NCBI GenBank assembly: GCA_022575985.1
Contig: JAKSXM010000137.1
Location: forward strand, 17,812,001-17,876,000
Length of the DNA stretch: 64,000 nucleotides
Direction: 5' to 3'
Source: Anagrus nilaparvatae
Taxonomy: Eukaryota > Arthropoda > Insecta > Hymenoptera > Mymaridae
Shown here one piece after another: positions 13,515-25,533 of this stretch; the first letter of the stretch is position 1; each line of letters opens with the position of its first letter. A program made the translations under genes and the position numbers. The notes beneath the pieces were generated by a model. It had not been told where the DNA came from. It was given only the letters and a program-made list of their open reading frames with translations, and did not search any database.

Positions 13515-13535
13515 TCTCTACGTAGAATATTCTCT
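13515..13535. repeat. Example of adjoining palindromes in a B monomer
   Basis: ctacgtagaatattct contains two overlapping perfect palindromes, the 8-mer ctacgtag and the 10-mer agaatattct, sharing their ag. This combination defines B-type 5' halves and occurs in nearly every B monomer. Exceptions include ctgcgtag near 5211, 5946, 38070 and 38805 and gaatcttctc near 3371, 11860, 36229 and 44719. Confidence 0.8.
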
Positions 13536-14037
13536 TATTATTAGTAAACTTGGTTTATAAAAATTTTAACCAATTCAAATGGTTTCATGCAAGTAGATCC
13601 AAAGATTCTAAAAATACAATATTTTTGATACCTATTTAAATTTTTATATCTTGTTTTTTTATTTCTCAGGCCTTTTGGACTGTATTTGTTAAGGTTTTTC
13701 TCTATTTTACATATTTTTTCATTATAAGTAAACTTGTTTTATAAAAATTTTAACCTATTCAAATGGTTTCATGAAAGTGGATCCACCTTTTCTAAATATA
13801 CAATAATTTTAATACTTTTTTAATTTATTTATATCTGTTTTTTAATTACGCTGGCCTGAAGGGCCGTATTTGTTTTAGTTTTTCTCTACGTAGAATATTC
13901 TCTTATTATTAGTAAACTTGGTTTATAAAAATTTTAACCAATTCAAATGGTTTCATGCAAGTAGATCCAAAGATTCTAAAAATACAATATTTTTGATACC
14001 TAATTAAATTATTTATATCTTGTTTTTTTATTTCTCA

Positions 14038-14590
14038 GGCCTTTTGGACTGTATTTGTTTAGGTTTTTCTCTATTTTACATATTTTTTCATTATAAGTAA
14101 ACTTGTTTTATAAAAATTTTAAACTATTGAAATGGTTTCATGCAAGTGGATCCAACGTTTATAAAAATACAATAATTTTGATACCTATTCAAATTTTTTA
14201 TATTATGTTTTTTTATTCCTCAGGCCTTTTGGACTGTATTTGTTTAAGTTTTACTCTATTTTATATATTTTTTTATTATAAGTAAACTTGGTTTATAAGA
14301 ATTTTAACCATTTAAATGGTTTCATGAAAGTGGATCCACCTTTTCTAAATATACAATAATTTTAATACTTATTTAATTTATTTATATCTTGTTTTTTAAT
14401 TACACTGGCCTGGTGGGCCGTATTTGTTTTAGTTTTCCTCTACGTAGAATATTCTCTTATTATTAGTAAACTTGGTTTATAAAAATTTTAACCAATTCAA
14501 ATGGTTTCAAGCAAGTAGATCCAAAGATTCTAAAAATTCAATATTTTTGATACCTATTTATATTTTTATATCTTGTTCTTTTATTTCTCA
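14038..14590 (+). repeat. Reference trimer unit Ar-Cp-Bq (553 bp)
   Basis: Three consecutive monomers form the alternative unit. 14038-14222 is A-type with an r 3' half (gcaagtggatccaacg, ending ttattcctca). 14223-14406 is C-type (ttttatatatttt, then tttataagaattt) with a p 3' half. 14407-14590 is B-type with a q 3' half. The r end is distinguished by ttattcctca instead of tttatttctca and is followed by a C monomer. The trimer differs from the dimer by one inserted r-C segment, so trimers may have arisen from dimers or the reverse by one-monomer exchange. Confidence 0.92.
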
Positions 14591-15699
14591 GGCCTTTTGG
14601 AATGTATTTGTTAAGGTTTTTCTCTATTTTACATATTTTTTCATTATAAGTAAACTTGTTTTATAAAAATTTTAACCTATTCAAATGGTTTCATGAAAGT
14701 GGATCCACCTTTTCTAAATATACAATAATTTTAATACTTATTTAATTTATTTATATCTTGTTTTTTAATTACGCTGGCCTAAAGGGCCGTATTTGTTTTA
14801 GTTTTTCTCTACGTAGAATATTCTCTTATTATTAGTCAACTTGGTTTATAAAAATTTTAACCAATTCAAATGGTTTCAAGCAAGTAGATCCAAAGATTCT
14901 AAAAATACAATATTTTTGATACCTATTTAAATTTTTATATCTTGTTTTTTTATTTCTCAGGCCTTTTGGACTGTATTTGTTTAGGTTTTTCTCTATTTTA
15001 CATATATTTTCATTATAAGTAAACTTGTTTTATAAAAATTTTAACCTATTCAAATGGTTTCATGAAAGTGGATCCACCTTTTCTAAATATACAATAATTT
15101 TAATACTTTTTTAATTTATTTATATCTTGTTTTTTAATTACGCTGGCCTCAAGGGCCATATTTGTTTAAGTTTTTCTCTACGTAGAATATTCTCTCATTA
15201 TTTGTAAACTGGGTTTATAAAAATTTTAACCAATTCAAATGGTTTCATGCAAGTAGATCCAACGTTTATAAAAATACAATAATTTAGATACCTAATTAAA
15301 TTTTTTATATCTTGTTTTTTTATTTCTCAGGTCTTTTGGACTGTATTTGTTTAGGTTTTTCTCTATTTTACATATTTTTTCATTATAAGTAAACTTGTTT
15401 TATAAAAATTTTAACCTATTGAAATGGTTTCATGCAAGTGGATCCAACGTTTATAAAAATACAATAATTTTGATACCTATTTAAATTTTTTATATTATGT
15501 TTTTTTATTCCTCAGGCCTTTTGGACTGTATTTGTTTAAGTTTTTCTCTATTTTATATATTTTTTTATTATAAGTAAACTTGGTTTATAAGAATTTTAAC
15601 CAATTCAAATGGTTTCATGAAAGTGGATCCACCTTTTCTAAATATACAATAATTTTAATACTTATTTAATTTATTTATATCTTGTTTTTTAATTACACT

Positions 15700-15883
15700 G
15701 GCCTGGTGGGCCGTATTTGTTTTAGTTTTTCTCTACGTAGAATATTCTCTTATTATTAGTAAACTTGGTTTATAAAAATTTTAACCTATTCAAATGGTTT
15801 CATGAAAGTGGATCCACCTTTTCTAAATATACAATAATTTTAATACTTATTTAATTTATTTATATCTGTTTTTTTATTACGCT
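15700..15883 (+). repeat. B-p hybrid monomer
   Basis: The monomer starts ggcctggtgggcc with ctacgtagaatattct (B) but continues acctattcaaatgg and catgaaagtggatccacc (p), ending tctgtttttttattacgct. It is followed by another B monomer, so two B starts are adjacent. The switch falls in cttggtttataaaaattttaacc. Copy 2: 48005-48188. Confidence 0.82.
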
Positions 15884-17177
15884 GGCCTGAAGGGCCGTAT
15901 TTGTTTTAGTTTTTCTCTACGTAGAATATTCTCTTATTATTAGTAAACTTGGTTTATAAAAATTTTAACCAATTCAAATGGTTTCATGCAAGTAGATCCA
16001 AAGATTCTAAAAATACAATAATTTTGATACCTAATTAAATTTTTTATATCTTGTTTTTTTATTTCTCAGGCCTTTTGGACTGTATTTGTTTAGGTTTTTC
16101 TCTATTTTATATATTTTTTTATTATAAGTAAACTTGGTTTATAAGAATTTTAACCAATTCAAATGGTTTCATGAAAGTGGATCCACCTTTTCTAAATATA
16201 CAATAATTTTAATACTTATTTAATTTATTTATATCTTGTTTTTTAATTACACTGGCCTGGTGGGCCGTATTTGTTTTAGTTTTCCTCTACGTAGAATATT
16301 CTCTTATTATTAGTAAACTTGGTTTATAAAATTTTTAACCAATTCAAATGGTTTCAAGCAAGTAGATCCAAAGATTCTAAAAATTCAATATTTTTGATAC
16401 CTATTTATATTTTTATATCTGGTTTTTTTATTTCTCAGGCCTTTTGGAATGTATTTGTTAAGGTTTTTCTCTACTTTACATATTTTTTCATTATAAGTAA
16501 ACTTGTTTTATAAAAATTTTAACCTATTTAAATGGTTTCATGCAAGTGTATCCTACGTTTATAACAATACAATAATTTTGATACCTATTTAAATTTTTTA
16601 TATTATGTTTTTTTATTCCTCAGGCCTTTTGGACTGTATTTGTTTAAGTTTTTCTCTATTTTATATATTTTTTTATTATAAGTAAACTTGGTTTATAAGA
16701 ATTTTAACCAATTCAAATGGTTTCATGAAAGTGGATCCACCTTTTCTAAATATACAATAATTTTAATACTTATTTAATTTATTTATATCTTATTTTTTAA
16801 TTACACTGCCCTGGTGGGCCGTATTTGTTTTAGTTTTCCTCTACGTAGAATATTCTCTTATTATTAGTAAACTTGGTTTATAAAAATTTTAACCAATTCA
16901 AATGGTTTCATGCAAGTAGATCCAAAGATTCTAAAAATAAAATATTTTTGATACCTAATTAAATTATTTATATCTTGTTTTTTTATTTCTCAGGCCTTTT
17001 GGACTGTATTTGTTTAGGTTTTTCTCTATATTACATATTTTTTCATTATAAGTAAACTTGTTTTATAAAAATTTTAACCTATTGAAATGGTTTCATGCAA
17101 GTGGATCCAACGTTTATAAAAATAAAATAATTTTGATACCTATTCAAATTTTTTATATTATGTTTTTTTATTCCTCA

Positions 17178-17730
17178 GGCCTTTTGGACTGTATTTGTTT
17201 AAGTTTTACTCTATTTTATATATTTTTTTATTATAAGTAAACTTGGTTTATAAGAATTTTAACCATTTAAATGGTTTCATGAAAGTGGATCCACCTTTTC
17301 TAAAGATACAATAATTTTAATACCTATTTAAATTTTTTATATTATGTTTTTTTATTTCTCAGGCCTTTTGGACTATATTTGTTTGGGTTTTTCTCTATTT
17401 TACATATTTTTTCATTATAAGTAAACTTGGTTTATAAAAATTTTAACCAATTCAAATGGTTTCAAGCAAGTAGATCCAAAGATTCTAAAAATACAATATT
17501 TTTGATACCTATTTAAATTTTTATATCTTGTTTTTTTATTTCTCAGGCCTTTTGGACTGTATTTGTTTAGGTTTTTCTCTATTTTATATATTTTTTTATT
17601 ATAAGTAAACCTGGTTTATAAGAATTTTAACCAATTCAAATGGTTTCATGAAAGTGGATCCACCTTTTCTAAATATACAATAATTTTAATACTTATTTAA
17701 TTTATTTATATCTTGTTTTTTAATTACACT
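17178..17730 (+). repeat. Run of three hybrid monomers
   Basis: 17178-17361 begins as C-p (ggatccacc) but ends like an r half (tatattatg) with a q-type tail. 17362-17545 begins ggactatattt (A subtype) and switches at cttggtttataaaa to B-q. 17546-17730 begins as A (tgtttagg) and switches to C (ttttatatatttt) before its p half. The cluster sits just upstream of the 738-bp tandem duplication. Copy 2: 49483-50035. Confidence 0.8.
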
Positions 17731-19073
17731 GGCCTGGTGGGCCGTATTTGTTTTAGTTTTCCTCTACGTAGAATATTCTCTTATTATTAGTAAACTTGGT
17801 TTATAAAAATTTTAACCAATTCAAATGGTTTCAAGCAAGTATATCCAAAGATTCTAAAAATTCAATATTTTTGATACCTATTTATATTTTTATATCTTGT
17901 TCTTTTATTTCTCAGGCCTTTTGGACTGTATTTGTTAAGGTTTTTCTCTATTTTACATATTTTTTCATTATAAGTAAACTTGTTTTATAAAAATTTTAAC
18001 CTATTCAAATGGTTTCATGAAAGTGGATCCACCTTTTCTAAATATACAATAATTTTAATACTTTTTTAATTTATTTATACCTTGTTTTTTAATTACGCTG
18101 GCCTGAAGGGCCGTATTTGTTTAAGTTTTCCTCTACGTAGAATATTCTCTTATTATTAGTAAACTTGGTTTATAAAAATTTTAACCAATTCAAATGGTTT
18201 CAAGCAAGTAGATCCAAAGATTCTAAAAATACAATATTTTTGATACCTATTTAAATTTTTATATCTTGTTTTTTTATTTCTCAGGCCTTTTGGACTGTAT
18301 TTGTTTAGGTTTTTCTCTATTTTACATATTTTTTCATTATAAGTAAACTTGGTTTATAAGAATTTTAACCAATTCAAATGGTTTCATGAAAGTGGATCCA
18401 CCTTTTCTAAATATACAATAATTTTAATACTTATTTAATTTATTTATATCTTGTTTTTTAATTACACTGGCCTGGTGGGCCGTATTTGTTTTAGTTTTCC
18501 TCTACGTAGAATATTCTCTTATTATTAGTAAACTTGGTTTATAAAAATTTTAACCAATTCAAATGGTTTCAAGCAAGTATATCCAAAGATTCTAAAAATT
18601 CAATATTTTTGATACCTATTTATATTTTTATATCTTGTTCTTTTATTTCTCAGGCCTTTTGGACTGTATTTGTTAAGGTTTTTCTCTATTTTACATATTT
18701 TTTCATTATAAGTAAACTTGTTTTATAAAAATTTTAACCTATTCAAATGGTTTCATGAAAGTGGATCCACCTTTTCTAAATATACAATAATTTTAATACT
18801 TTTTTAATTTATTTATACCTTGTTTTTTAATTACGCTGGCCTGAAGGGCCGTATTTGTTTAAGTTTTCCTCTACGTAGAATATTCTCTTATTATTAGTAA
18901 ACTTGGTTTATAAAAATTTTAACCAATTCAAATGGTTTCAAGCAAGTAGATCCAAAGATTCTAAAAATACAATATTTTTGATACCTATTTAAATTTTTAT
19001 ATCTTGTTTTTTTATTTCTCAGGCCTTTTGGACTGTATTTGTTTAGGTTTTTCTCTATTTTACATATTTTTTC
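17598..19073 (+). repeat. 738-bp (4-monomer) direct tandem duplication
   Basis: 17598-18335 and 18336-19073 are near-identical four-monomer blocks containing a B monomer with the rare caagtatatccaaag (17838 and 18576). One visible difference is aaacctgg near 17608 against aaacttgg near 18346. The second block also forms the left end of the first 7,198-bp unit. Copy 2 equivalent: 49903-51378. Confidence 0.85.
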
Positions 19074-21605
19074 ATTATAAGTAAACTTGTTTTATAAAAA
19101 TTTTAACCTATTCAAATGGTTTCATGAAAGTGGATCCACCTTTTCTAAATATACAATAATTTTAATACTTTTTTAATTTATTTATATCTTGTTTTTTAAT
19201 TACGCTGGCCTGAAGGGCCGTATTTGTTTAAGTTTTTCTCTACGTAGAATATTCTCTCATTATTAGTAAAATTAGTTTATGAAAATTTTAACCAATTCAA
19301 ATGAATTCATAAAAGTGGATCCAAAGATTCTAAAAATACAATATTTTTGATACCTAATTAAATTTTTTATATCTTGTTTTTTTATTTCTCAGGCCTTTTG
19401 GACTATATTTGTTTGGGTTTTTCTCTATTTTACATATTTTTTCATTATAAGTAAACTTGTTTTATAAAAATTTTAACCTATTTAAATGGTTTCATGCAAG
19501 TTGATCCAACGTTTATAAAAATACAATAATTTTGATACCTATTTAAATTTTTTATATTATGTTTTTTTATTCCTCAGGCCTTTTGGACTGTATTTGTTTA
19601 AGTTTTTCTCTATTTTATATATTTTTTTATTATAAGTAAACTTGGTTTATAAGAATTTTAACCAATTCAAATGGTTTCATGAAAGTGGATCCACCTTTTC
19701 TAAATATACAATAATTTTAATACTTATTTAATTTATTTATACCTTGTTTTTTAATTACGCTGGCCTGAAGGGCCGTATTTGTTTAAGTTTTTCTCTACGT
19801 AGAATATTCTCTTATTATTAGTAAACTTGGTTTATAAAAATTTTAACCAATTCAAATGGTTTCATGCAAGTAGATCCAAAGATTCTAAAAATACAATATT
19901 TTTGATACCTATTTAAATTTTTATATCTTGTTTTTTTATTTCTCAGGCCTTTTGGACTGTATTTGTTAAGGTTTTTCTCTATTTTACATATTTTTTCATT
20001 ATAAGTAAACTTGTTTTATAAAAATTTTAACCTATTCAAATGGTTTCATTAAAGTGGATCCACCTTTTCTAAATATACAATAATTTTAATACTTTTTTAA
20101 TTTATTTATATCTGTTTTTTAATTACGCTGGCCTGAAGGGCCGTATTTGTTTTAGTTTTTCTCTACGTAGAATATTCTCTTATTATTAGTAAACTTGGTT
20201 TATAAAAATTTTAACCAATTCAAATGGTTTCATGCAAGTAGATCCAAAGATTCTAAAAATACAATATTTTTGATACCTAATTAAATTATTTATATCTTGT
20301 TTTTTTATTTCTCAGGCCTTTTGGACTGTATTTGTTTAGGTTTTTCTCTATTTTACATATTTTTTCATTATAAGTAAACTTGTTTTATAAAAATTTTAAA
20401 CTATTGAAATGGTTTCATGCAAGTGGATCCAACGTTTATAAAAATACAATAATTTTGATACCTATTCAAATTTTTTATATTATGTTTTTTTATTCCTCAG
20501 ACTTTTGGACTGTATTTGTTTAAGTTTTACTCTATTTTATATATTTTTTTATTATAAGTAAACTTGGTTTATAAGAATTTTAACCATTTAAATGGTTTCA
20601 TGAAAGTGGATCCACCTTTTCTAAATATACAATAATTTTAATACTTATTTAATTTATTTATATCTTGTTTTTTAATTACACTGGCCTGGTGGGCCGTATT
20701 TGTTTTAGTTTTCCTCTACGTAGAATATTCTCTTATTATTAGTAAACTTGGTTTATAAAAATTTTAACCAATTCAAATGGTTTCAAGCAAGTAGATCCAA
20801 AGATTCTAAAAATTCAATATTTTTGATACCTATTTATATTTTTATATCTTGTTCTTTTATTTCTCAGGCCTTTTGGAATGTATTTGTTAAGGTTTTTCTC
20901 TATTTTACATATTTTTTCATTATAAGTAAACTTGTTTTATAAAAATTTTAACCTATTCAAATGGTTTCATGAAAGTGGATCCACCTTTTCTAAATATACA
21001 ATAATTTTAATACTTATTTAATTTATTTATATCTTGTTTTTTAATTACGCTGGCCTGAAGGGCCGTATTTGTTTTAGTTTTTCTCTACGTAGAATATTCT
21101 CTTATTATTAGTAAACTTGGTTTATAAAAATTTTAACCAATTCAAATGGTTTCAAGCAAGTAGATCCAAAGATTCTAAAAATACAATATTTTTGATACCT
21201 ATTTAAATTTTTATATCTTGTTTTTTTATTTCTCAGGCCTTTTGGACTGTATTTGTTTAGGTTTTTCTCTATTTTACATATATTTTCATTATAAGTAAAC
21301 TTGTTTTATAAAAATTTTAACCTATTCAAATGGTTTCATGAAAGTGGATCCACCTTTTCTAAATATACAATAATTTTAATACTTTTTTAATTTATTTATA
21401 TCTTGTTTTTTAATTACGCTGGCCTCAAGGGCCATATTTGTTTAAGTTTTTCTCTACGTAGAATATTCTCTCATTATTTGTAAACTGGGTTTATAAAAAT
21501 TTTAACCAATTCAAATGGTTTCATGCAAGTAGATCCAACGTTTATAAAAATACAATAATTTAGATACCTAATTAAATTTTTTATATCTTGTTTTTTTATT
21601 TCTCA

Positions 21606-22158
21606 GGTCTTTTGGACTGTATTTGTTTAGGTTTTTCTCTATTTTACATATGTTTTCATTATAAGTAAACTTGTTTTATAAAAATTTTAACCTATTGAAA
21701 TGGTTTCATGCAAGTGGATCCAACGTTTATAAAAATACAATAATTTTGATACCTATTTAAATTTTTTATATCTTGTTTTTTAATTACACTGGCCTGGTGG
21801 GCCGTATTTGTTTTAGTTTTTCTCTACGTAGAATATTCTCTTATTATTAGTAAACTTGGTTTATAAAAATTTTAACCTATTCAAATGGTTTCATGAAAGT
21901 GGATCCACCTTTTCTAAATATACAATAATTTTAATACTTATTTAATTTATTTATATCTGTTTTTTTATTACGCTGGCCTGGTGGGCCGTATTTGTTTTAG
22001 TTTTTCTCTACGTAGAATATTCTCTTATTATTAGTAAACTTGGTTTATAAAAATTTTAACCTATTCAAATGGTTTCATGAAAGTGGATCCACCTTTTCTA
22101 AATATACAATAATTTTAATACTTATTTAATTTATTTATATCTGTTTTTTTATTACGCT
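21606..22158 (+). repeat. r/p chimera followed by a doubled B-p hybrid
   Basis: 21606-21790 is an A monomer whose r half (ggatccaacg) turns into a p end (tcttgttttttaattacact), so the expected C monomer is missing. It is followed by two B-p hybrids, 21791-21974 and 21975-22158, where the 15.7-kb homologue has one. Loss of one monomer and gain of one keep the overall length nearly unchanged. Repeated at 28804-29356, 53911-54463 and 61109-61661. Confidence 0.84.
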
Positions 22159-22611
22159 GGCCTGAAGGGCCGTATTTGTTTTAGTTTTTCTCTACGTAGA
22201 ATATTCTCTTATTATTAGTAAACTTGGTTTATAAAAATTTTAACCAATTCAAATGGTTTCATGCAAGTAGATCCAAAGATTCTAAAAATACAATAATTTT
22301 GATACCTAATTAAATTTTTTATATCTTGTTTTTTTATTTCTCAGGCCTTTTGGACTGTATTTGTTTAGGTTTTTCTCTATTTTATATATTTTTTTATTAT
22401 AAGTAAACTTGGTTTATAAGAATTTTAACCAATTCAAATGGTTTCATGAAAGTGGATCCACCTTTTCTAAATATACAATAATTTTAATACTTATTTAATT
22501 TATTTATATCTTGTTTTTTAATTACACTGGCCTGGTGGGCCGTATTTGTTTTAGTTTTCCTCTACGTAGAATATTCTCTTATTATTAGTAAACTTGGTTT
22601 ATGAAATTTTT

Positions 22612-22628
22612 AACCAATTCAATTGGTT
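22612..22628. repeat. Perfect 17-bp palindrome in a B monomer
   Basis: AACCAATTCAATTGGTT has 8-bp arms that are exact reverse complements around a central C. Ordinary B monomers read aaccaattcaaatggtt, with one mismatched pair. The perfect form also occurs at 29810-29826, 54917-54933 and 62115-62131. All four monomers also carry ttatgaaattttt upstream. Confidence 0.88.
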
Positions 22629-25533
22629 TCAAGCAAGTAGATCCAAAGATTCTAAAAATTCAATATTTTTGATACCTATTTATATTTTTATATCTGGTTT
22701 TTTTATTTCTCAGGCCTTTTGGAATGTATTTGTTAAGGTTTTTCTCTACTTTACATATTTTTTCATTATAAGTAAACTTGTTTTATAAAAATTTTAACCT
22801 ATTTAAATGGTTTCATGCAAGTGTATCCTACGTTTATAACAATACAATAATTTTGATACCTATTTAAATTTTTTATATTATGTTTTTTTATTCCTCAGGC
22901 CTTTTGGACTGTATTTGTTTAAGTTTTTCTCTATTTTATATATTTTTTTATTATAAGTAAACTTGGTTTATAAGAATTTTAACCAATTCAAATGGTTTCA
23001 TGAAAGTGGATCCACCTTTTCTAAATATACAATAATTTTAATACTTATTTAATTTATTTATATCTTGTTTTTTAATTACACTGGCCTGGTGGGCCGTATT
23101 TGTTTTAGTTTTCCTCTACGTAGAATATTCTCTTATTATTAGTAAACTTGGTTTATAAAAATTTTAACCAATTCAAATGGTTTCAAGCAAGTATATCCAA
23201 AGATTTTAAAAATTCAATATTTTTGATACCTATTTATATTTTTATATCTTGTTCTTTTATTTCTCAGGCCTTTTGGACTGTATTTGTTAAGGTTTTTCTC
23301 TATTTTACATATTTTTTCATTATAAGTAAACTTGTTTTATAAAAATTTTAACCTATTCAAATGGTTTCATGAAAGTGGATCCACCTTTTCTAAATATACA
23401 ATAATTTTAATACTTTTTTAATTTATTTATACCTTGTTTTTTAATTACGCTGGCCTGAAGGGCCGTATTTGTTTAAGTTTTCCTCTACGTAGAATATTCT
23501 CTTATTATTAGTAAACTTGGTTTATAAAAATTTTAACCAATTCAAATGGTTTCAAGCAAGTAGATCCAAAGATTCTAAAAATACAATATTTTTGATACCT
23601 ATTTAAATTTTTATATCTTGTTTTTTTATTTCTCAGGCCTTTTGGACTGTATTTGTTTAGGTTTTTCTCTATTTTACATATTTTTTCATTATAAGTAAAC
23701 TTGTTTTATAAAAATTTTAACCTATTCAAATGGTTTCATGAAAGTGGATCCACCTTTTCTAAATATACAATAATTTTAATACTTTTTTAATTTATTTATA
23801 TCTTGTTTTTTAATTACGCTGGCCTGAAGGGCCGTATTTGTTTAAGTTTTTCTCTACGTAGAATATTCTCTCATTATTAGTAAAATTAGTTTATGAAAAT
23901 TTTAACCAATTCAAATGAATTCATAAAAGTGGATCCAAAGATTCTAAAAATACAATATTTTTGATACCTAATTAAATTTTTTATATCTTGTTTTTTTATT
24001 TCTCAGGCCTTTTGGACTATATTTGTTTGGGTTTTTCTCTATTTTACATATTTTTTCATTATAAGTAAACTTGTTTTATAAAAATTTTAACCTATTTAAA
24101 TGGTTTCATGCAAGTTGATCCAACGTTTATAAAAATACAATAATTTTGATACCTATTTAAATTTTTTATATTATGTTTTTTTATTCCTCAGGCCTTTTGG
24201 ACTGTATTTGTTTAAGTTTTTCTCTATTTTATATATTTTTTTATTATAAGTAAACTTGGTTTATAAGAATTTTAACCAATTCAAATGGTTTCATGAAAGT
24301 GGATCCACCTTTTCTAAATATACAATAATTTTAATACTTATTTAATTTATTTATATCTTGTTTTTTAATTACACTGGCCTGGTGGGCCGTATTTGTTTTA
24401 GTTTTCCTCTACGTAGAATATTCTCTTATTATTAGTAAACTTGGTTTATAAAAATTTTAACCAATTCATATGGTTTCATGCAAGTAGATCCAAAGATTCT
24501 AAAAATACAATATTTTTGATACCTATTTAAATTTTTATATCTTGTTTTTTTATTTCTCAGGCCTTTTGGACTGTATTTGTTAAGGTTTTTCTCTATTTTA
24601 CATATTTTTTCATTATAAGTAAACTTGTTTTATAAAAATTTTAACCTATTCAAATGGTTTCATGAAAGTGGATCCACCTTTTCTAAATATACAATAATTT
24701 TAATACTTTTTTAATTTATTTATACCTTGTTTTTTAATTACGCTGGCCTGAAGGGCCGTATTTGTTTAAGTTTTTCTCTACGTAGAATATTCTCTTATTA
24801 TTAGTAAACTTGGTTTATAAAAATTTTAACCAATTCAAATGGTTTCATGCAAGTAGATCCAAAGATTCTAAAAATACAATATTTTTGATACCTATTTAAA
24901 TTTTTATATCTTGTTTTTTTATTTCTCAGGCCTTTTGGACTGTATTTGTTAAGGTTTTTCTCTATTTTACATATTTTTTCATTATAAGTAAACTTGTTTT
25001 ATAAAAATTTTAACCTATTCAAATGGTTTCATGAAAGTGGATCCACCTTTTCTAAATATACAATAATTTTAATACTTTTTTAATTTATTTATATCTGTTT
25101 TTTAATTACGCTGGCCTGAAGGGCCGTATTTGTTTTAGTTTTTCTCTACGTAGAATATTCTCTTATTATTAGTAAACTTGGTTTATAAAAATTTTAACCA
25201 ATTCAAATGGTTTCATGCAAGTAGATCCAAAGATTCTAAAAATACAATATTTTTGATACCTAATTAAATTATTTATATCTTGTTTTTTTATTTCTCAGGC
25301 CTTTTGGACTGTATTTGTTTAGGTTTTTCTCTATTTTACATATTTTTTCATTATAAGTAAACTTGTTTTATAAAAATTTTAAACTATTGAAATGGTTTCA
25401 TGCAAGTGGATCCAACGTTTATAAAAATACAATAATTTTGATACCTATTCAAATTTTTTATATTATGTTTTTTTATTCCTCAGACTTTTGGACTGTATTT
25501 GTTTAAGTTTTTCTCTATTTTATATATTTTTTT

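Larger units (their letters stand above)
13300..13668 (+). repeat. Reference dimer unit Ap-Bq (369 bp)
   Basis: This is a clean example of the commonest two-monomer unit. The first monomer (13300-13484, 185 bp) has an A-type 5' half (ttttacatatt, then cttgttttataa) and a p-type 3' half (catgaaagtggatccacc, ending attacgct). The second (13485-13668, 184 bp) has a B-type 5' half (ctacgtagaatattct, then cttggtttataa) and a q-type 3' half (gcaagtagatccaaag, ending tttatttctca). A p end leads into a B start and a q end leads into an A start, so the dimer can be iterated. Dimer-only runs are prominent at 5000-6650. Confidence 0.93.
12657..19302 (+). repeat. 36-monomer block, long variant (6,646 bp)
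   Basis: It runs between gaattc-tagged monomers at 12657 and 19303. Landmarks in order: catatg monomer (13207), the r half beginning aaactattgaaatgg (about 14120), the tcaag-tagged B monomer (15145), a B-p hybrid (15700), a B monomer reading tttataaaattttt (16319), hybrids at 17178-17730, then a 4-monomer duplication. The same landmarks reappear in shortened form in the 7.2-kb repeats that follow. The copy 2 equivalent (45516-51607) is 554 bp shorter. Confidence 0.82.
18336..25533 (+). repeat. 7,198-bp (39-monomer) higher-order unit 1, copy 1
   Basis: It is matched 7,198 bp downstream by unit 2 at every landmark checked: gaattc tags at 19303 and 23917, the tcaag tag at 21421, hybrids at 21606-22158, the perfect palindrome at 22612, catatg at 24467, and cagacttttgg near 20498 and 25481. 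The internal architecture is a 25-monomer block (19303-23916) followed by a 14-monomer block. The left boundary is near 18336, where an A-type monomer switches to C-type sequence inside the shared ataagtaaacttgg stretch. Confidence 0.88.
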
